NCBI GenBank assembly: GCA_019307645.1
Contig: JAFDJF010000089.1
Coordinates: forward strand, 1 to 7,681
From: Deltaproteobacteria bacterium
GTDB taxonomy: Bacteria > Desulfobacterota > DSM-4660 > Desulfatiglandales > Desulfatiglandaceae
Reading direction: 5' to 3'
DNA: 7,681 nucleotides
The notes under the pieces were generated by a model. The model was not told the DNA's origin and did no database searches. It saw nothing but the letters and a program-made list of their open reading frames with translations. Of the stretch, positions 7,335 to 7,681 are shown in pieces. A program made the position numbers and the translations under genes. Every line of letters starts with the position of its first letter. Position 1 is the first letter of the stretch.

Positions 7335-7600
7335 GTAACTACTCAGGTTATAAGGTTCACGGTTCAGGGTTCAAGGTTAAAAGCCATGAAGAAAGGACTC
7401 AATTCTTTAGACAAACACCCTGTTCATCCGGCTTTTTGATATGCTGAATGGTTTTGCACACAAAGTCCAGGAAACACGCTATGCCGCTCTGGAAACATGA
7501 AGAAAATTCCGATAAAATCGGGTTTAACCGTGAACCTTGAACCTTGCCTCCGGCCCATAGGGCCTACGGCCCGGAGGGAACCCTGAACCTGGGTAGTTAC
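7335..7600. mobile_element. Element D: second copy of element C, carrying a nested hairpin
   Basis: The same design and orientation as element C: left array GGTTATAA, GGTTCAC, GGTTCAG, GGTTCAA (7346-7374), a core with the TCCGAT/ATCGGG hairpin (7508-7522), and a right array of GTGAACC, TTGAACC, a split TTGAACC and CTGAACC (7530-7589). The outer ends extend to a perfect inverted pair, GTAACTAC (7335-7342) and GTAGTTAC (7593-7600), longer than in C. The core differs from C at roughly 16 of 150 positions, mostly transitions. A 32-base insertion interrupts the right array (7546-7577). The reading frame crossing the element on the minus strand is not considered a gene. Confidence 0.8.
7546..7577. 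repeat. GC-rich hairpin inserted in the right array of element D
   Basis: CCTCCGG (7547-7553) pairs with CCGGAGG (7571-7577), with a second near-palindrome TAGGGCCTA (7558-7566) in the loop. In element C the corresponding 7-base unit is an uninterrupted TTGAACC. Here it is split as TT and GAACC around this segment. The high GC contrasts with the surrounding repeat, so it looks like a separate REP-like unit. Confidence 0.6.
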
Positions 7601-7681
7601 ATATTTTAAAGAATAATTTGAAATTGCAGTTTCCTCCAATCCATGCTATAGGCCCGACATCCGACGTAAAAAGGAAGGCCG
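7601..7681. other. Unassigned sequence at the right window edge
   Basis: Nothing can be assigned here. On the minus strand, a frame entering from beyond the window ends at a TAA (complement of 7606-7608) after 24 visible codons, and another frame is also open. This could be the tail of an upstream gene or part of another repeat. The visible part is too short to choose. Confidence 0.2.

Noticed and set aside
7424..7639. 71-codon minus-strand frame through element D
   Set aside because: It crosses the repeat arrays and the inserted hairpin. The part shared with element C changes about 6 of 24 residues between copies, so it is not conserved as protein.

Overview
This window holds five housekeeping-type genes, all on the minus strand. 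In transcription order they are seryl-tRNA synthetase (serS), a compact penicillin-binding transpeptidase, glucosamine-6-phosphate synthase (glmS), a small PlsC-type acyltransferase and an M20-family zinc peptidase/deacylase. All five reading frames look intact and carry their catalytic motifs. The genes suggest a Gram-negative bacterium of moderate GC. The abundance of dispersed palindromic repeats suggests a large-genome, repeat-rich lineage such as the Desulfobacterota (former deltaproteobacterial sulfate reducers). That placement is inference from general impression, not a database result.

The unusual part is between the genes. Every gap except the 31-base plsC-M20 gap is occupied by a palindromic, mobile-element-like repeat, and none lies inside a gene. 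From left to right: element A (1-~120, cut by the window edge) lies downstream of the M20 gene. Element B (1990-2158) separates plsC from glmS and has a candidate 5-base target duplication (CCATA). Element E (about 4021-4437) lies between glmS and the transpeptidase gene and contains a second element F (4086-4285). Element C (5765-5990) fills the transpeptidase-serS gap exactly. Element D (7335-7600), about 90% identical to C in its core, lies upstream of serS and is itself interrupted by a 32-base GC-rich hairpin. A plausible sigma70-type promoter for serS (7298-7326) sits between D and serS.

Two structural families can be seen. A and B share conserved blocks and the same fold: an outer stem, an asymmetric internal loop, an inner stem and a large loop. 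C, D, E and F have unrelated sequences, but all end in inverted arrays of 7-base units (GGTTCAN; NNNNACC/GGTNNAN; GAACRTC). This points to a shared way of forming or spreading.

Functionally, glmS-plsC-M20 look like one transcription unit. Removing element B and one copy of its target duplication leaves the glmS stop 10 bases before the plsC ATG. SerS serves translation, the transpeptidase and GlmS serve peptidoglycan (and GlmS lipopolysaccharide) synthesis, and PlsC serves phospholipid synthesis. The M20 substrate cannot be read from sequence. The main novelty is the repeated insertion of palindromic elements exactly at gene junctions, where they now form parts of start regions, stop codons and leaders.
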